From Bacteroides luhongzhouii (GTDB taxonomy: Bacteria; Bacteroidota; Bacteroidia; Bacteroidales; Bacteroidaceae), in assembly GCF_009193295.2 (NCBI RefSeq), contig NZ_CP059973.1:3720001-3784000 (forward strand): a stretch of 64,000 bases of DNA, read 5' to 3'. Of this stretch, positions 9,411 to 19,932 are shown piece by piece. Position 1 is the stretch's first letter. Every line of letters starts with the position of its first letter. The notes under the pieces are model-generated. The model was not told where the DNA came from and did no database searches. It saw only the letters and a list, made by a program, of their open reading frames with translations. The translations under genes were made by a program, and so were the position numbers.

Positions 9411-11054
9411 ATGAAACAATATGTGAAAAATAGAAGTTGGTTAGGATTCTTTCTGGCAATGTGTTTGGGCTTATTTTCCTGTGATAAGTTCTTACAGGAA
9501 AATCCGAAGGACAAACTACCGGAAGATGATGTCTACAATACGATCTCGGAAGTATATCTCAATGCAGTAGCTTCGCTTTATACCTACGTAGGCGGTTATA
9601 GCGACAGTCAGGGATTGCAGGGAACGGGTAGGGGAGTCTACGACCTGAACACTTTCACTTCCGACGAGGCCATTATCCCCACCCGTGGAGGTGACTGGTA
9701 CGATGGCGGCTTCTGGCAAGGACTTTACCTGCACGATTGGGGAGTGGAGAATGACGCTATCCAAGCGACATGGGAATATCTTTATAAAGTCGTCATGCTA
9801 AGTAACAAATCGCTCGAGCGGATAGACAAATTCGCCGAAACCCATTCCGATGCGGAACTTCCGGCATACCGTGCGGAAGTGCAGGCAATGCGGGCCATGT
9901 ATTATTATTATCTGATGGATTTGTTCGGGCGCATCCCGTTGGTTCAATCCTCTTCAGTGGCGATGAAAGATGTTGTCCAGAGTGAACGGAAAACAGTTTT
10001 CGACTTTGTATTCAAAGAATTGCAGGAAGCGGCTCCGCTGTTGAGCGATGCGCACAGCAACCAGTCCGGTCCTTATTATGGCCGTATCACCCGTCCGGTG
10101 GTAACTTTCCTATTGGCCAAACTGGCTCTGAATTCCGAAGTCTATACGGACAATGATTGGACAGACGGACAACGTCCGGACGGGAAAAACATAAAGTTTA
10201 CAGTGAACGGCAACGAACTCAATGCCTGGGAAACAGTCATCTACTACTGTGACCAGTTAAAGACGCTGGGCTACAACGAACTGGAACCGGAATACGAAAC
10301 CAATTTCTCCATTTTCAATGAATCATCGATAGAGAATATCTTTACCATCCCGATGAATAAAACCTTGTACACCAATCAAATGCAATATCTGTTCCGCTCC
10401 CGCCACTACAATCATGCCAAGGCGTACGGCCTAAGCGGTGAGAACGGTCCCAGCGCAACCATTGAAGCCCTCGAAACCTTCGGTTATGAAACAGCCGAAC
10501 AAGATCCCCGCTTTGATATTTGCTATTTTGTGGGCGTGGTGCACGACCTGAAAGGAAACATCATCAAGCTGGATGATGGCACTGTATTGGAATATCTGCC
10601 CTGGAAAATAGCTTTGGATATCACAGATACCCCGTACGAACAAACAGCGGGAGCCCGTATGAAAAAGTATGAAGTCGATCCCACCGCCACGAAAGACGGT
10701 AAATTGATGGAGAATGACATTGTACTGTTCCGCTACGCGGATGCTCTGTTGATGAAGAGTGAAGCCAAAGTACGCAACGGAGCCGGTGGAGATGAAGAAC
10801 TGAATGAAGTCCGTAGCCGCGTCAATGCCTCCTCCCGTCCTGCCACTTTAGAGAATATCCTTGCCGAACGTCAGCTGGAACTGGCTTGGGAAGGTTGGAG
10901 ACGTCAAGACTTGGTTCGCTTCGGGAAGTTTACAAGAGCTTACAGTAGCCGTCCGCAATTGCCGGATGAGGAAAACGGATATACTACCGTGTTCCCTATA
11001 CCGGAGAAAATACGGGTGATGAATACGAAGTTGAAACAGAATCCGGGGTACTGA
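9411..11054 (+). CDS. SusD/RagB-family glycan-binding lipoprotein
   Basis: 547 residues with the ATG at 9411. An in-frame ATG at 9396 overlaps the susC stop, but 9411 is preceded by a purine-rich ggaggagga and leads straight into the signal peptide KNRSWLGFFLAM with the lipobox LGLFSC. The mature protein has the SusD helical TPR scaffold (AMRAMYYYYLMDLFGRIPL) and the C-terminal RQLELAWEGWRRQDLVRFGKF motif typical of RagB/SusD. It would cap the SusC barrel at the cell surface and bind the glycan. It is the last gene of the unit; the next gene is convergent with only 9 bp between stops. Confidence 0.94.
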   Translation: MKQYVKNRSWLGFFLAMCLGLFSCDKFLQENPKDKLPEDDVYNTISEVYLNAVASLYTYVGGYSDSQGLQGTGRGVYDLNTFTSDEAIIPTRGGDWYDGGFWQGLYLHDWGVENDAIQATWEYLYKVVMLSNKSLERIDKFAETHSDAELPAYRAEVQAMRAMYYYYLMDLFGRIPLVQSSSVAMKDVVQSERKTVFDFVFKELQEAAPLLSDAHSNQSGPYYGRITRPVVTFLLAKLALNSEVYTDNDWTDGQRPDGKNIKFTVNGNELNAWETVIYYCDQLKTLGYNELEPEYETNFSIFNESSIENIFTIPMNKTLYTNQMQYLFRSRHYNHAKAYGLSGENGPSATIEALETFGYETAEQDPRFDICYFVGVVHDLKGNIIKLDDGTVLEYLPWKIALDITDTPYEQTAGARMKKYEVDPTATKDGKLMENDIVLFRYADALLMKSEAKVRNGAGGDEELNEVRSRVNASSRPATLENILAERQLELAWEGWRRQDLVRFGKFTRAYSSRPQLPDEENGYTTVFPIPEKIRVMNTKLKQNPGY

Positions 11055-11063
11055 CAGGAGTTA

Positions 11064-12203
11064 TCATTCAATCAACTCAAAATCATATTTTTCAAGTTCG
11101 TTCCCGTTGATAATCATAGCAATCTGATGAAGTCCGAGATGGAGCTTCCTCGTTGTAACCACCCGGAAAGAATGTTTTCGGGTGATTCGCGTCGTTGAAT
11201 TTCCCGCATATTCTTTCTCGCTGATTTTATGCACTTTTTTCGTCAACGTTCCATTCGCTTTTTGGTAATAGATTCCATATTCGAGTCGTATCTTGGTCGT
11301 TTGATCGTTCTTGTTCAACAGTTTGAAACTAAACTCCAACGAATCCCCGACTTTCACTTCAGGGCTTGAAATTTGGAAATCTTCCACATAGATATTGCTG
11401 ATAGTAGAGTTGAAGCCAAACAACTCCATCACCTCCGGATTGCCTTGTTTTAAGAGTGTCCGGCAACCGTGTTTTATAATCCAATCCACCTCTTTCGATT
11501 CTCCCTTCCATTTCTTTGCTAAATCAATGACGATTTCGGGATTATCTTTCGCGATATCATTTAAATTATTGGCAACGCTCAATCGCACAAATCTTGCCGG
11601 ATCATTTTTAAGATTCTCCAAAATAGGAATGATAGGCGCAGGATTTTCTTTCAGGTTCGGCAATGCCATCGCCCAAGGAAGGCGCGGACGACAGCCTTCT
11701 GACGCAAGCCGCCTGACTCCCCAATGTTCGTGTTTCGACCAAACCAACATCTGTTTCATCATTCGATCCGGATATTTGATAATAAAAGGATGGGCCACAA
11801 ACTCGCAACTTGTGAACTGCGTGATTTTCTCTATCGCCCTGACAGAAGTTTCGTAATCGTCCAGTCCATATTGTTCGACATAATTATCCAGAATTCCCCC
11901 ATACTCCAAAGTCAGGCCAAACTTCGTGTCGTCTATCACCGAGGAATCAGGCCGTGTCTTTTTTATATGATCCAACAATTCAAGTATCTTAGCGATCGCC
12001 TCTTTGTAATCTGCCGGTAAAAACTTTCTTAGAACCGTTGTAATGTGCATGCAGCGTTGTTTAAGTTCCCTGCCTTCCCATTCATCGTCCATCACTTGAG
12101 ATACAAACTCGCGGGCATCAAAATTGTCGATAACAAGTTTCAGATCTTTCGTAAACAGATCGAAAAATTGCTCGTTAAACATGTTTTTAAACGGTTCTGT
12201 CAT
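11064..12203 (-). CDS. DNA alkylation repair HEAT-repeat protein
   Basis: 379 residues. The first ~250 residues match the AlkD/COG4335-type HEAT-like superhelix of DNA alkylation repair proteins: EHWGVRRLASEGCRPRLPW, then NDPARFVRLSVANNLNDIAKDNPEIV and a lone WIIKHGCRTLLKQG repeat. The last ~110 residues form an extra beta-rich domain (SSPEVKVGDSLEFSFKLLN) with an Ig-like look. Members of this family bind alkylated bases; activity of this subclass is inferred from family only. It is transcribed alone, convergent to the SusD gene. Confidence 0.8.
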   Translation of the reverse strand: MTEPFKNMFNEQFFDLFTKDLKLVIDNFDAREFVSQVMDDEWEGRELKQRCMHITTVLRKFLPADYKEAIAKILELLDHIKKTRPDSSVIDDTKFGLTLEYGGILDNYVEQYGLDDYETSVRAIEKITQFTSCEFVAHPFIIKYPDRMMKQMLVWSKHEHWGVRRLASEGCRPRLPWAMALPNLKENPAPIIPILENLKNDPARFVRLSVANNLNDIAKDNPEIVIDLAKKWKGESKEVDWIIKHGCRTLLKQGNPEVMELFGFNSTISNIYVEDFQISSPEVKVGDSLEFSFKLLNKNDQTTKIRLEYGIYYQKANGTLTKKVHKISEKEYAGNSTTRITRKHSFRVVTTRKLHLGLHQIAMIINGNELEKYDFELIE

Positions 12204-12271
12204 TCTTTTAATATATAGTTTAGTTAAAAATCAACCTAATTTACGCGCTGAAACCTTTATCTCTCATTTAT

Positions 12272-12310
12272 AAAAAAGAAGTGAGCCGTAAAAAAGATTG
12301 CAGCCCACTT
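12272..12310 (-). terminator. terminator of the grpE-dnaJ unit
   Basis: On the minus strand an 8-bp stem AAGTGGGC/GCTCACTT (one G-U pair; arms 12303-12310 and 12279-12286) is followed by CTTTTTTATAAA. It begins 26 bp past the dnaJ stop. Confidence 0.7.
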
Positions 12311-12335
12311 ATACCTTATATATGATAGCAAAAGA

Positions 12336-13529
12336 CTAATCGAAGAAACTCTTGAATTTCTTGAAAATCTTCTCTTTTACCGACGTGTTAGGTTTGAAAT
12401 TGTCCGAAGCTTCCATTTTCTCGAGCGTGCTCTTTTCCTCCTTGTTGAGAGCTTCCGGCACATAAATACTGATATTGACCAGCAAATCTCCCGTACCGTA
12501 CCCGTTTACATTCGGCAACCCCTTGCCACGCAAACGAAGCACTTTACCCGGTTGGGTACCCGAATCAATCTTCACTTTCACTTTGCCGTCAATCGTCGGA
12601 ATTTCCACAGCACCGCCCAGCGCAGCCGTCGGGAAACTAAGCAACAGATTATAAATCAAATCATTTTCGTCGCGAATCAAGTCCTGATGCGGTTCTTCCT
12701 CCACGAGGATCAATAAGTCGCCTGCCACACCGTTGTGTTTGCCGGCATTACCTTTGCCGCCCATAGAGAGCTGCATACCCTCTGCCACTCCGGCAGGGAT
12801 ATTCACCGATACCACTTCCTCGCCGTAAATGATTCCGTCGCCACCACACTTCTTACATTTATTCTTGATAATCTTTCCCTCACCGCCACACGTAGAACAA
12901 GTGACGCGAGTCTGCATCGTGCCCAGAATGGTCTGTTGGTTACGAATCACCGAGCCGCTACCTTTACAAGTAGGGCAAGTCTCCGATCCGCCGTCACCCT
13001 CGGCACCCGTGCCATGACACTGGTCACACGGCACATATTTTTTGAGTTTAAATTTCTTTTCTACTCCGGTAGAGATTTCTTTCAACGTCAGCTTCACTTT
13101 CACACGGAGGTCACTGCCGCGATACCGGCGTTGCTGTGAACCGCCGCCACCGCCAAATCCGCTGAATCCTCCGAAGCCTCCCCCGAAACCGCTGCCGCGG
13201 CCACCGAAGATGTCGCCAAACATAGAGAAGATGTCATCCATCGACATTCCCTCGCCACCGAAACCACCGAACGGACCGCCATTGCCTGCCGCACCGCTCA
13301 CTCCCGCATGACCGAACTGATCGTAACGCGAACGCTTCTCCGGATTGCTCAACACGTCGTATGCCTCGGCCGCCTCCTTAAATTTCTCTTCAGCCTCCTT
13401 GTCGCCCGGATTCTTGTCGGGGTGATACTGAATTGCTTTCTTGCGGTATGCTTTCTTTATTTCTTCTACTGTGGCTGTCTTCGTCACCTCCAATATTTCG
13501 TAATAGTCTCTTTTTTCTGCCATGCCCAT
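12336..13529 (-). CDS. dnaJ: chaperone DnaJ (Hsp40)
   Basis: 397 residues. The J domain ([24 protein letters not shown]...HPDKN) carries the HPD motif that stimulates DnaK ATPase. A long Gly/Phe-rich linker follows, then four CxxCxGxG zinc-binding repeats ([32 protein letters not shown]) and the C-terminal substrate-binding domains. The start could be the ATG at 13529 or the one two codons inside (13523), which gives MAEKRDYY, a form common in relatives; neither has a clear ribosome binding site. It lies downstream of grpE on the same strand; dnaK is not in the window. Role: refolding of unfolded proteins with DnaK and GrpE in the cytoplasm. Confidence 0.97.
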   Translation of the reverse strand: MGMAEKRDYYEILEVTKTATVEEIKKAYRKKAIQYHPDKNPGDKEAEEKFKEAAEAYDVLSNPEKRSRYDQFGHAGVSGAAGNGGPFGGFGGEGMSMDDIFSMFGDIFGGRGSGFGGGFGGFSGFGGGGGSQQRRYRGSDLRVKVKLTLKEISTGVEKKFKLKKYVPCDQCHGTGAEGDGGSETCPTCKGSGSVIRNQQTILGTMQTRVTCSTCGGEGKIIKNKCKKCGGDGIIYGEEVVSVNIPAGVAEGMQLSMGGKGNAGKHNGVAGDLLILVEEEPHQDLIRDENDLIYNLLLSFPTAALGGAVEIPTIDGKVKVKIDSGTQPGKVLRLRGKGLPNVNGYGTGDLLVNISIYVPEALNKEEKSTLEKMEASDNFKPNTSVKEKIFKKFKSFFD

Positions 13530-13557
13530 TTATTGATTTATGATTGAAAAGATTTAT

Positions 13558-13635
13558 GATTTATGAATTCTGATTTATGATTTACTCTGCAGACCAATAG
13601 CGCAGCCATAAATCATAAATCATAATTCATAAATC
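13558..13635. repeat. 27-bp imperfect inverted repeat between grpE and dnaJ
   Basis: Arms 13558-13584 and 13609-13635 are complementary with one mismatch and are built from repeated gatttatgat units; a 24-nt loop separates them. The hairpin occupies almost all of the 109-bp grpE-dnaJ gap and could act as a processing site or an attenuator of dnaJ. It is AT-rich and lacks a T-run, so a simple terminator is unlikely. Confidence 0.7.
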
Positions 13636-13638
13636 TCC

Positions 13639-14220
13639 TCATTCTCCTACTACCACTTTAGCGTGGCGGAGCACTTTGTCGTTCAGTGTATATCCCGTTT
13701 GCACACAGTCCAGAATCTTGCCTTTCTGTGCTTCCTCCGGTGCGGGGATTACCGCGATGGCTTCATGATAATCAGTATCCAGCGGTTGGTCTTTTGTTTC
13801 GATAACTTTCACGCCGTTTTGTGCCAGAACAGCCATAAATTTATTATAAATCAGTTCTACTCCTTCTTTTACGGCATTGACATCCGTTGCCGTTTCCATC
13901 GTTTTGATGGCACGTTCGAAGTCGTCCACCACCGGAAGAATACTGCTAAGGCTCTTTTCGCCACCGTTCAGAATCAGTTCAGCCTTCTCCTTTATGGTGC
14001 GTTTCCGATAGTTGTCAAACTCGGCAGACAAGCGCAGGTATTTATCCTTTTGCTCTTCAATCGCCTCTTGAGCCTTTTCCAGTTCTTTTTCCAGCTCTTC
14101 TTCGTGAGTCAGGGGAGTGGCGTCCTCCGCTTGTTCGTTTTGCGGTTGTTCTTCCGCATGGTTTTGAGTTTCCTCAACGTTCAGTTCTTCTTCCTTCACT
14201 TTTTTTTCTTTCGGATCCAT
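13639..14220 (-). CDS. grpE: nucleotide exchange factor GrpE
   Basis: 193 residues. The N-terminal ~60 residues are highly charged (KEKKVKEEELNVEE, repeated Glu/Gln) and probably disordered. A long coiled-coil follows (EEELEKELEKAQEAIEEQKDKYLRL), then the conserved EFDNYRKRT, VVDDFERAI and the C-terminal beta domain ending KVLRHAKVVVG. GrpE dimers release ADP from DnaK. It precedes dnaJ on the minus strand, the usual grpE-dnaJ order in Bacteroides. Confidence 0.97.
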   Translation of the reverse strand: MDPKEKKVKEEELNVEETQNHAEEQPQNEQAEDATPLTHEEELEKELEKAQEAIEEQKDKYLRLSAEFDNYRKRTIKEKAELILNGGEKSLSSILPVVDDFERAIKTMETATDVNAVKEGVELIYNKFMAVLAQNGVKVIETKDQPLDTDYHEAIAVIPAPEEAQKGKILDCVQTGYTLNDKVLRHAKVVVGE

Positions 14221-14373
14221 CTTGGTATTTACTATTTTATTATTTACTATTATAAAAACACACGTTATCTTAATTGGTAAGATACCGCCAATAAAACATA
14301 CCGGGCTGACCGGATGTCATTGATTTTGTCTGCAAAAACTTTGCCAAGTTGGCTGTTTTGCCAAAAAACGCAG

Positions 14374-14381
14374 CAAAGGTA
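14374..14381 (-). promoter_or_regulatory. -7 box of grpE promoter
   Basis: TACCTTTG on the minus strand matches TAnnTTTG perfectly and lies about 155 bp before the grpE ATG. The -33 element is not obvious. No separate heat-shock inverted repeat (CIRCE) is visible. Confidence 0.45.
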
Positions 14382-14437
14382 ACACTTTTATGTCAGATTG
14401 GCACATATCAGATAGTTCATAATTCATTTTAAATGTC

Positions 14438-14445
14438 TAACTTTG
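14438..14445 (+). promoter_or_regulatory. -7 box of ABC-F gene promoter
   Basis: TAACTTTG, a perfect TAnnTTTG, 66 bp before the ABC-F ATG. The 291-bp gap between grpE and this gene holds this box, the grpE -7 box, and no other gene. Confidence 0.55.
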
Positions 14446-14502
14446 CAGCCCCTATGGGCTAATAGTGATTTTAATCGTAAATCGTAAATAATAAAATCGT
14501 AA

Positions 14503-16134
<1,632 letters not shown>

Positions 16135-16147
16135 ATAAACTATTTCA

Positions 16148-16233
16148 CCACAGAGGACACGGAGGACGCAGAGGTTGTTATTCAGAGATAATTAGAGTCT
16201 CTGCGTCCTCTGTGTCCTCTGTGTCCTCTGTGG
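16148..16233. repeat. 26-bp inverted repeat with tandem 10-bp units
   Basis: The left arm 16148-16173 pairs with 16199-16224 at 24 of 26 positions. The right arm continues with a tandem copy of tcctctgtg. The GC-rich hairpin starts 14 bp after the ABC-F stop and separates it from the minus-strand pseudogene, so it can serve both sides as a terminator, though a T-run is missing. Confidence 0.75.
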
Positions 16234-16244
16234 TTGTTCTATTA

Positions 16245-16778
16245 TTATACCTCTTCCATCAGCGCCAATTCCCAACTGCGCCATACGATTGTTGCCAGTT
16301 TCAATCCCCCTTTCTCACGAGCTTCTGCCACACATTCATCCTTGCTATAGCGAATCAACTTTCCAGTGCGGAGAAATGGGTGACTATCTCAGTCACTATC
16401 TCGCCTTGCTCCGCAATCTCCTTGATGACGGAGAAATTTTCGCCCAGTCCATGGTCGAGACGGACAAGGTAGGTAAGCTTGTTAAAGTCCGTACGGATAT
16501 TGGGATCTACAATCTGCTAATTTATTTTTACTGAAGCAATAATTGTCATAGTTAGGCTTCATCATTGTCACCGCATCGTCTACCGACATAGGAAGAGCGC
16601 CTTGTTCCTTATAATACGTCAGCATCTCGCGCAATTCCTTCTCGCTGAAACCTACAAGGTCGTTAAACCACGGGTCGGTGGTGATATTCGTTCCGATGTT
16701 GAATCCGCTTGTCACGTCGTCCATCGTCACCGGGCTTACCCTTACGGGTGGCATAGGTATTCTTTCTTTATTCATCAT
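16245..16778 (-). pseudogene. remnant of AAA-ATPase-like / PD-(D/E)XK (DUF1703-type) gene
   Basis: Three pieces of one family can be read on the minus strand in different frames. Piece 1 (from ATG 16778) gives MNKERIPMP, then SPVTMDDVTSGFNIGTNI and LVGFSEKELREMLTYY, ending in a stop near 16482. Piece 2 (about 16510-16365) gives DPNIRTDFNKLTYLVRLDH and FSVIKEIAEQGEIVTE. Piece 3 (to the stop at 16245-16247) gives a C-terminus RYSKDECVAEAREKGG ... WELALMEEV. Compared with the ~520-residue family, the NTPase core and large middle sections are gone. These families are abundant and often decayed in Bacteroides genomes. Function is lost. Confidence 0.75.
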
Positions 16779-16866
16779 TCATATCGAGTAAATATACGGA
16801 AAACGGATGAATGTGACACGTTTAATGCCACTAATTTATCCGTTTATCTGCTATTTCGCGGAAAAA

Positions 16867-19059
16867 CTACAACTCCAACCCCGTCTGCACCGGAAGCTGC
16901 GGGCGTATTGAATTTTCTTTGCGCTCTTCGGCCGAATACTCCACCACCCAATATTCCGTGATATTGTTGGAGGTCTTCCGTGAGTGGAAATGGTTGTTTT
17001 CCAATACCGTGACCAGCATTTGTTTCATCTGTGCGTTGGCCTGTGTGCGCCCGTTCATGCTCAATACCGACAGCAGGTAGGAGGCAGGATACCATTGCGC
17101 CTGAATATCGTTCGTGCTGGCTGCCCGGAAATAGAAGAAAAGATTCTCCTCTACCGGATCTTTTTGGCGGAACGCCTCATTGCGGTTGTTGAGAAACGTA
17201 ATCTCCTGGTTCTCATACCAATATTGAAACCCCTGCCGGTAGAGTGCGTATGCTTGTGCATATATCCCCTGATGGTTGACAGGCGTGTGATAATCTATTT
17301 CCAGCAACGTATTGAACAGGATGCGCCTGTTCTCGCCGATGTCCGGCAGACAGTGCGGGTTGTTCGTGCTGGCGATGAATGATGCGCGGCGGATGAACGT
17401 ATAATTCTGGATATCGTAAACCTTCCGTTCGTTCATCACATCTTGCGTGATGAGACTTTTCAACTCCTGCATGCGTGCGGGAGAGAGCGTATCAAACTCA
17501 TCCAGATTGATGAGTAGGCAGGACGACATTTGCAGGAGATGGTCTTTGTTGTCGGGACTAATCATGCCGTTGCGATAATAATCCTTCAGCTCCGGTGGGA
17601 GGAGATGGCGGACAAAAGTACTCTTGCCTTTTCCCTGTGCGCCGTGGAGCAGCATCAACTGGTGGTTTTGCGCTTCGTCGTCGATGGCACATGCCACCAT
17701 TCCCACCAGCCAGCGGCGGAAGCTGTCTTCAAAAAAAGCCTGGTCTGCCGCTTTCACTGTTTTTGTCAGTTGGCCGATGTGGTCTGTTTTCCCGTCCCAT
17801 GTCTGGAGTGAGGTGAAATAATGGATAAACGGGTTGAACGGCTTTGCATAGTCCGAGTCCACCAGTGCTTTCAAATTAGCTTGCGAACTGTATATCTTCT
17901 TCATCTGTGCGTTGATATAGAATGTGTTGATATCCTTTGTGCGCAGTGTACTGAAAGGCGGCTGCTCTGTTTTAGGGAGACCAGGTATTATTTTCCGGAA
18001 CTCGATCTGCTCTTTCACCACGTTTCTTCTGATTTCGTAGTGTTCGTCCATAAATTTGATGACCTGGCATATTCTCGGTTGTTGGCTTTCTTCTTCCGCC
18101 TGATCGGTCTTTGAGGTGTATTGGTAAGCATTGTGCAAGGGCAGTTCGAGGTCGAAGTCGGGTAGGTCTCCGAAATGACTGTGTGCCAGACTGACGGATT
18201 CCTCTTCCGTGATATGGCGGTGGTAACACTGATTGCCGAGACAATAGAAGAAATTGTCCCGGTTGCCTATCTCGAGACGTTCTTTGCGTTTGGTGTACTC
18301 CAGCGCCTTGCGGAAGTCGAGTTGCACTTGCAGGTCGATGGGCGACGCATTCTCCTGCACGGGGAGGAGCGGGGATCGTTTTCCCGGATTTTTGCGCTTC
18401 TTGTTTTTACATTCTTCTTCAGTGGGCAGTGTCACTTTTACGGTCAGCGGCTTCACGTTTTCCAGTCGTTCGGTAGAGAGGAAAGCGTCCGGATCGTGCG
18501 ACACGAAGAATCCGCGTCCCGGGTCGCTCCCGCTGGTGTCTACTTTGGTATTGAGCAGCTTTTCATATTGGCTGCTTGCCAGGGCGTACATGCGGTGGTG
18601 GTAGCGTTCGAGGGTGAGGAAGTCTACGGTTCCCAATGCGTTCAGTTCGGTGCGTAAGGCTTCCGCCTCATTGCCGGTAAGATAGACGAAGATCTTCAGC
18701 CCGTGCATCCGGGGGCTGACGAAGCTGCCTAGCGTGTCGGGGCAATCGTTCACCAGTTGGCGGAAGTCCGGGATCTTTTCTGCCGGCATATCGTCACAGT
18801 CGAGCGTGATGATGTCCTGATACTTGTCCAGACTGTAAGCCAGCCTTTCCTTGGCGTAAGTAGCCGTGATGGTGCAGTAGGGCAGTTGCTTCTTCATGTG
18901 GTCTGCTTTCACCGTTTCTCCTGCATCCATTGCTTCCCGAAGTCTCCGGATTCTGTCGCGATAGACATCTCCCCGGATAAATTCGAACATTTGCCGGATA
19001 CTGATACTTCCTGATACGAGTGATAATCCCCTGTATGTCGTTATTGAGATATTTTCCAT
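16867..19059 (-). CDS. VirE-type primase/helicase-like ATPase (BT4734-like N-terminal domain)
   Basis: 730 residues, starting at MENISITTYRGL (19059); an upstream in-frame start at 19101 lacks support. The N-terminal ~230 residues resemble the BT4734/VirE_N domain (TLDCDDMPAEKIPDFRQLV, FVSPRMHGLKIFV), an archaeo-eukaryotic-primase-like fold. The C-terminal half is a VirE/PF05272-type P-loop ATPase with Walker A HGAQGKGKST and Walker B LLINLDEFD, an arginine-finger-like STNNPHCLPDIGENRR segment and conserved WDGK before it. Homologues sit in Bacteroides accessory regions beside DUF4248, HU-like, smalltalk and amidase genes, as here. A role in DNA handling of a decayed or mobile element is plausible but unproven. 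Confidence 0.85.
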   Translation of the reverse strand: MENISITTYRGLSLVSGSISIRQMFEFIRGDVYRDRIRRLREAMDAGETVKADHMKKQLPYCTITATYAKERLAYSLDKYQDIITLDCDDMPAEKIPDFRQLVNDCPDTLGSFVSPRMHGLKIFVYLTGNEAEALRTELNALGTVDFLTLERYHHRMYALASSQYEKLLNTKVDTSGSDPGRGFFVSHDPDAFLSTERLENVKPLTVKVTLPTEEECKNKKRKNPGKRSPLLPVQENASPIDLQVQLDFRKALEYTKRKERLEIGNRDNFFYCLGNQCYHRHITEEESVSLAHSHFGDLPDFDLELPLHNAYQYTSKTDQAEEESQQPRICQVIKFMDEHYEIRRNVVKEQIEFRKIIPGLPKTEQPPFSTLRTKDINTFYINAQMKKIYSSQANLKALVDSDYAKPFNPFIHYFTSLQTWDGKTDHIGQLTKTVKAADQAFFEDSFRRWLVGMVACAIDDEAQNHQLMLLHGAQGKGKSTFVRHLLPPELKDYYRNGMISPDNKDHLLQMSSCLLINLDEFDTLSPARMQELKSLITQDVMNERKVYDIQNYTFIRRASFIASTNNPHCLPDIGENRRILFNTLLEIDYHTPVNHQGIYAQAYALYRQGFQYWYENQEITFLNNRNEAFRQKDPVEENLFFYFRAASTNDIQAQWYPASYLLSVLSMNGRTQANAQMKQMLVTVLENNHFHSRKTSNNITEYWVVEYSAEERKENSIRPQLPVQTGLEL

Positions 19060-19131
19060 TTTAATTATTGATATGAATGTAAGTCGTGTCAATATTAACA
19101 CACTGCAAAGGACGGCTTTTTATGTAGAATA

Positions 19132-19167
19132 AAAAAACTGCTTTTGGTACTCAAAAAGCAGTTTTTT
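19132..19167 (-). terminator. terminator of the 85-residue unknown gene
   Basis: Perfect 14-bp arms (19132-19145 and 19154-19167: aaaaaactgctttt with its complement), loop ggtactca. The minus-strand 3' arm runs into a T-tract. It lies 20 bp beyond the stop of the gene at 19187. Confidence 0.8.
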
Positions 19168-19186
19168 AACAGTCGGTTCTTTCGTG

Positions 19187-19444
19187 TTAATCCTCAAGAA
19201 GCGTTCTTTTTAGTCTTTGTATCTCGCAATCAATCTCTTCCACGCTTAATGATTCGTCCGAATCATCCGATTTCTTGAAATCAACAGTCATAAACAACAA
19301 CTCTGCAAAGTATTTGGGGCTTTTAATGTTAAAAACAGAGTCATGGTCATAACAGAGATGGACAAAGGGAAGGAGATACTTCTTGCGGTCGCCTGGACTT
19401 ACCTCTATTCTGTTGGTATACAAATTGTTGACAGTGCCAAGCAT
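19187..19444 (-). CDS. unknown small protein, probably N-terminally frameshifted
   Basis: The intact frame gives 85 residues beginning MLGTVNNLYTNRIEV and ending in an acidic tail (SDDSDESLSVEEIDCEI). The frame stays open and protein-like upstream for another 34 codons (KKDIFSEGFVYQNKQ, VTLEKGEFPQVSQF) but contains no start codon. An ATG at 19546-19548 is out of frame by one base, and a run of six A (19538-19543, minus strand) lies just inside it; seven A would restore one 120-residue protein. So the ORF is either a slippage-truncated gene, a phase-variable gene, or starts at the internal ATG. The family is not recognised. It lies between VirE and DUF4248 genes on the same strand. Confidence 0.6.
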   Translation of the reverse strand: MLGTVNNLYTNRIEVSPGDRKKYLLPFVHLCYDHDSVFNIKSPKYFAELLFMTVDFKKSDDSDESLSVEEIDCEIQRLKRTLLED

Positions 19445-19670
19445 TTGCGTGATAAACTGGGATACTTGGGGAAATTCTCCCTTTTCGAGTGTTACAGCCT
19501 GTTTGTTCTGGTAAACGAAGCCTTCGGAAAAAATGTCTTTTTTCTCATGATTTTAAGTGTTATTTGATTAGTGTTAAAAAATGTTGGTTTAAAAAGACGC
19601 AAAGGTACGTTTTATTTTGTTCCTATCGTTTACTTATACTGTTTATTCTCTTTATATATTTTATTTGATG

Positions 19671-19723
19671 GAAAAAGCGTGTAATTGAGGTGGAACCCCT
19701 CCACCTCAATTACACGCTTTTTC
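19671..19723. terminator. strong bidirectional hairpin terminator
   Basis: Perfect 24-bp arms (19671-19694, 19700-19723) around the loop acccc, with A-tract on one side and T-tract on the other. It terminates leftward transcription from the DUF4248 gene. The surrounding 19,549-20,073 stretch holds only this hairpin and the 21-bp repeats. Confidence 0.85.
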
Positions 19724-19932
19724 TATATAAAAAGAATATTCTCTCGCGCCTGCGCACGTGTACATTATTAAATAAGAAAACTAACAGCATTCAATAAGAA
19801 AACACACAGCCTGTTTGTCCTCAAGATACCATGTATTACACCGCGTCCCATCATAATATCGACAGGGCACAGTTGCAGGGCTGGCATTATAAAACAGATA
19901 TTGGACAGAATACCCCCATAACCGCTTTTGTT

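Noticed and set aside
13530..13557. Heat-shock CIRCE element near dnaJ/grpE
   Set aside because: No TTAGCACTC-type inverted repeat is present in the region.
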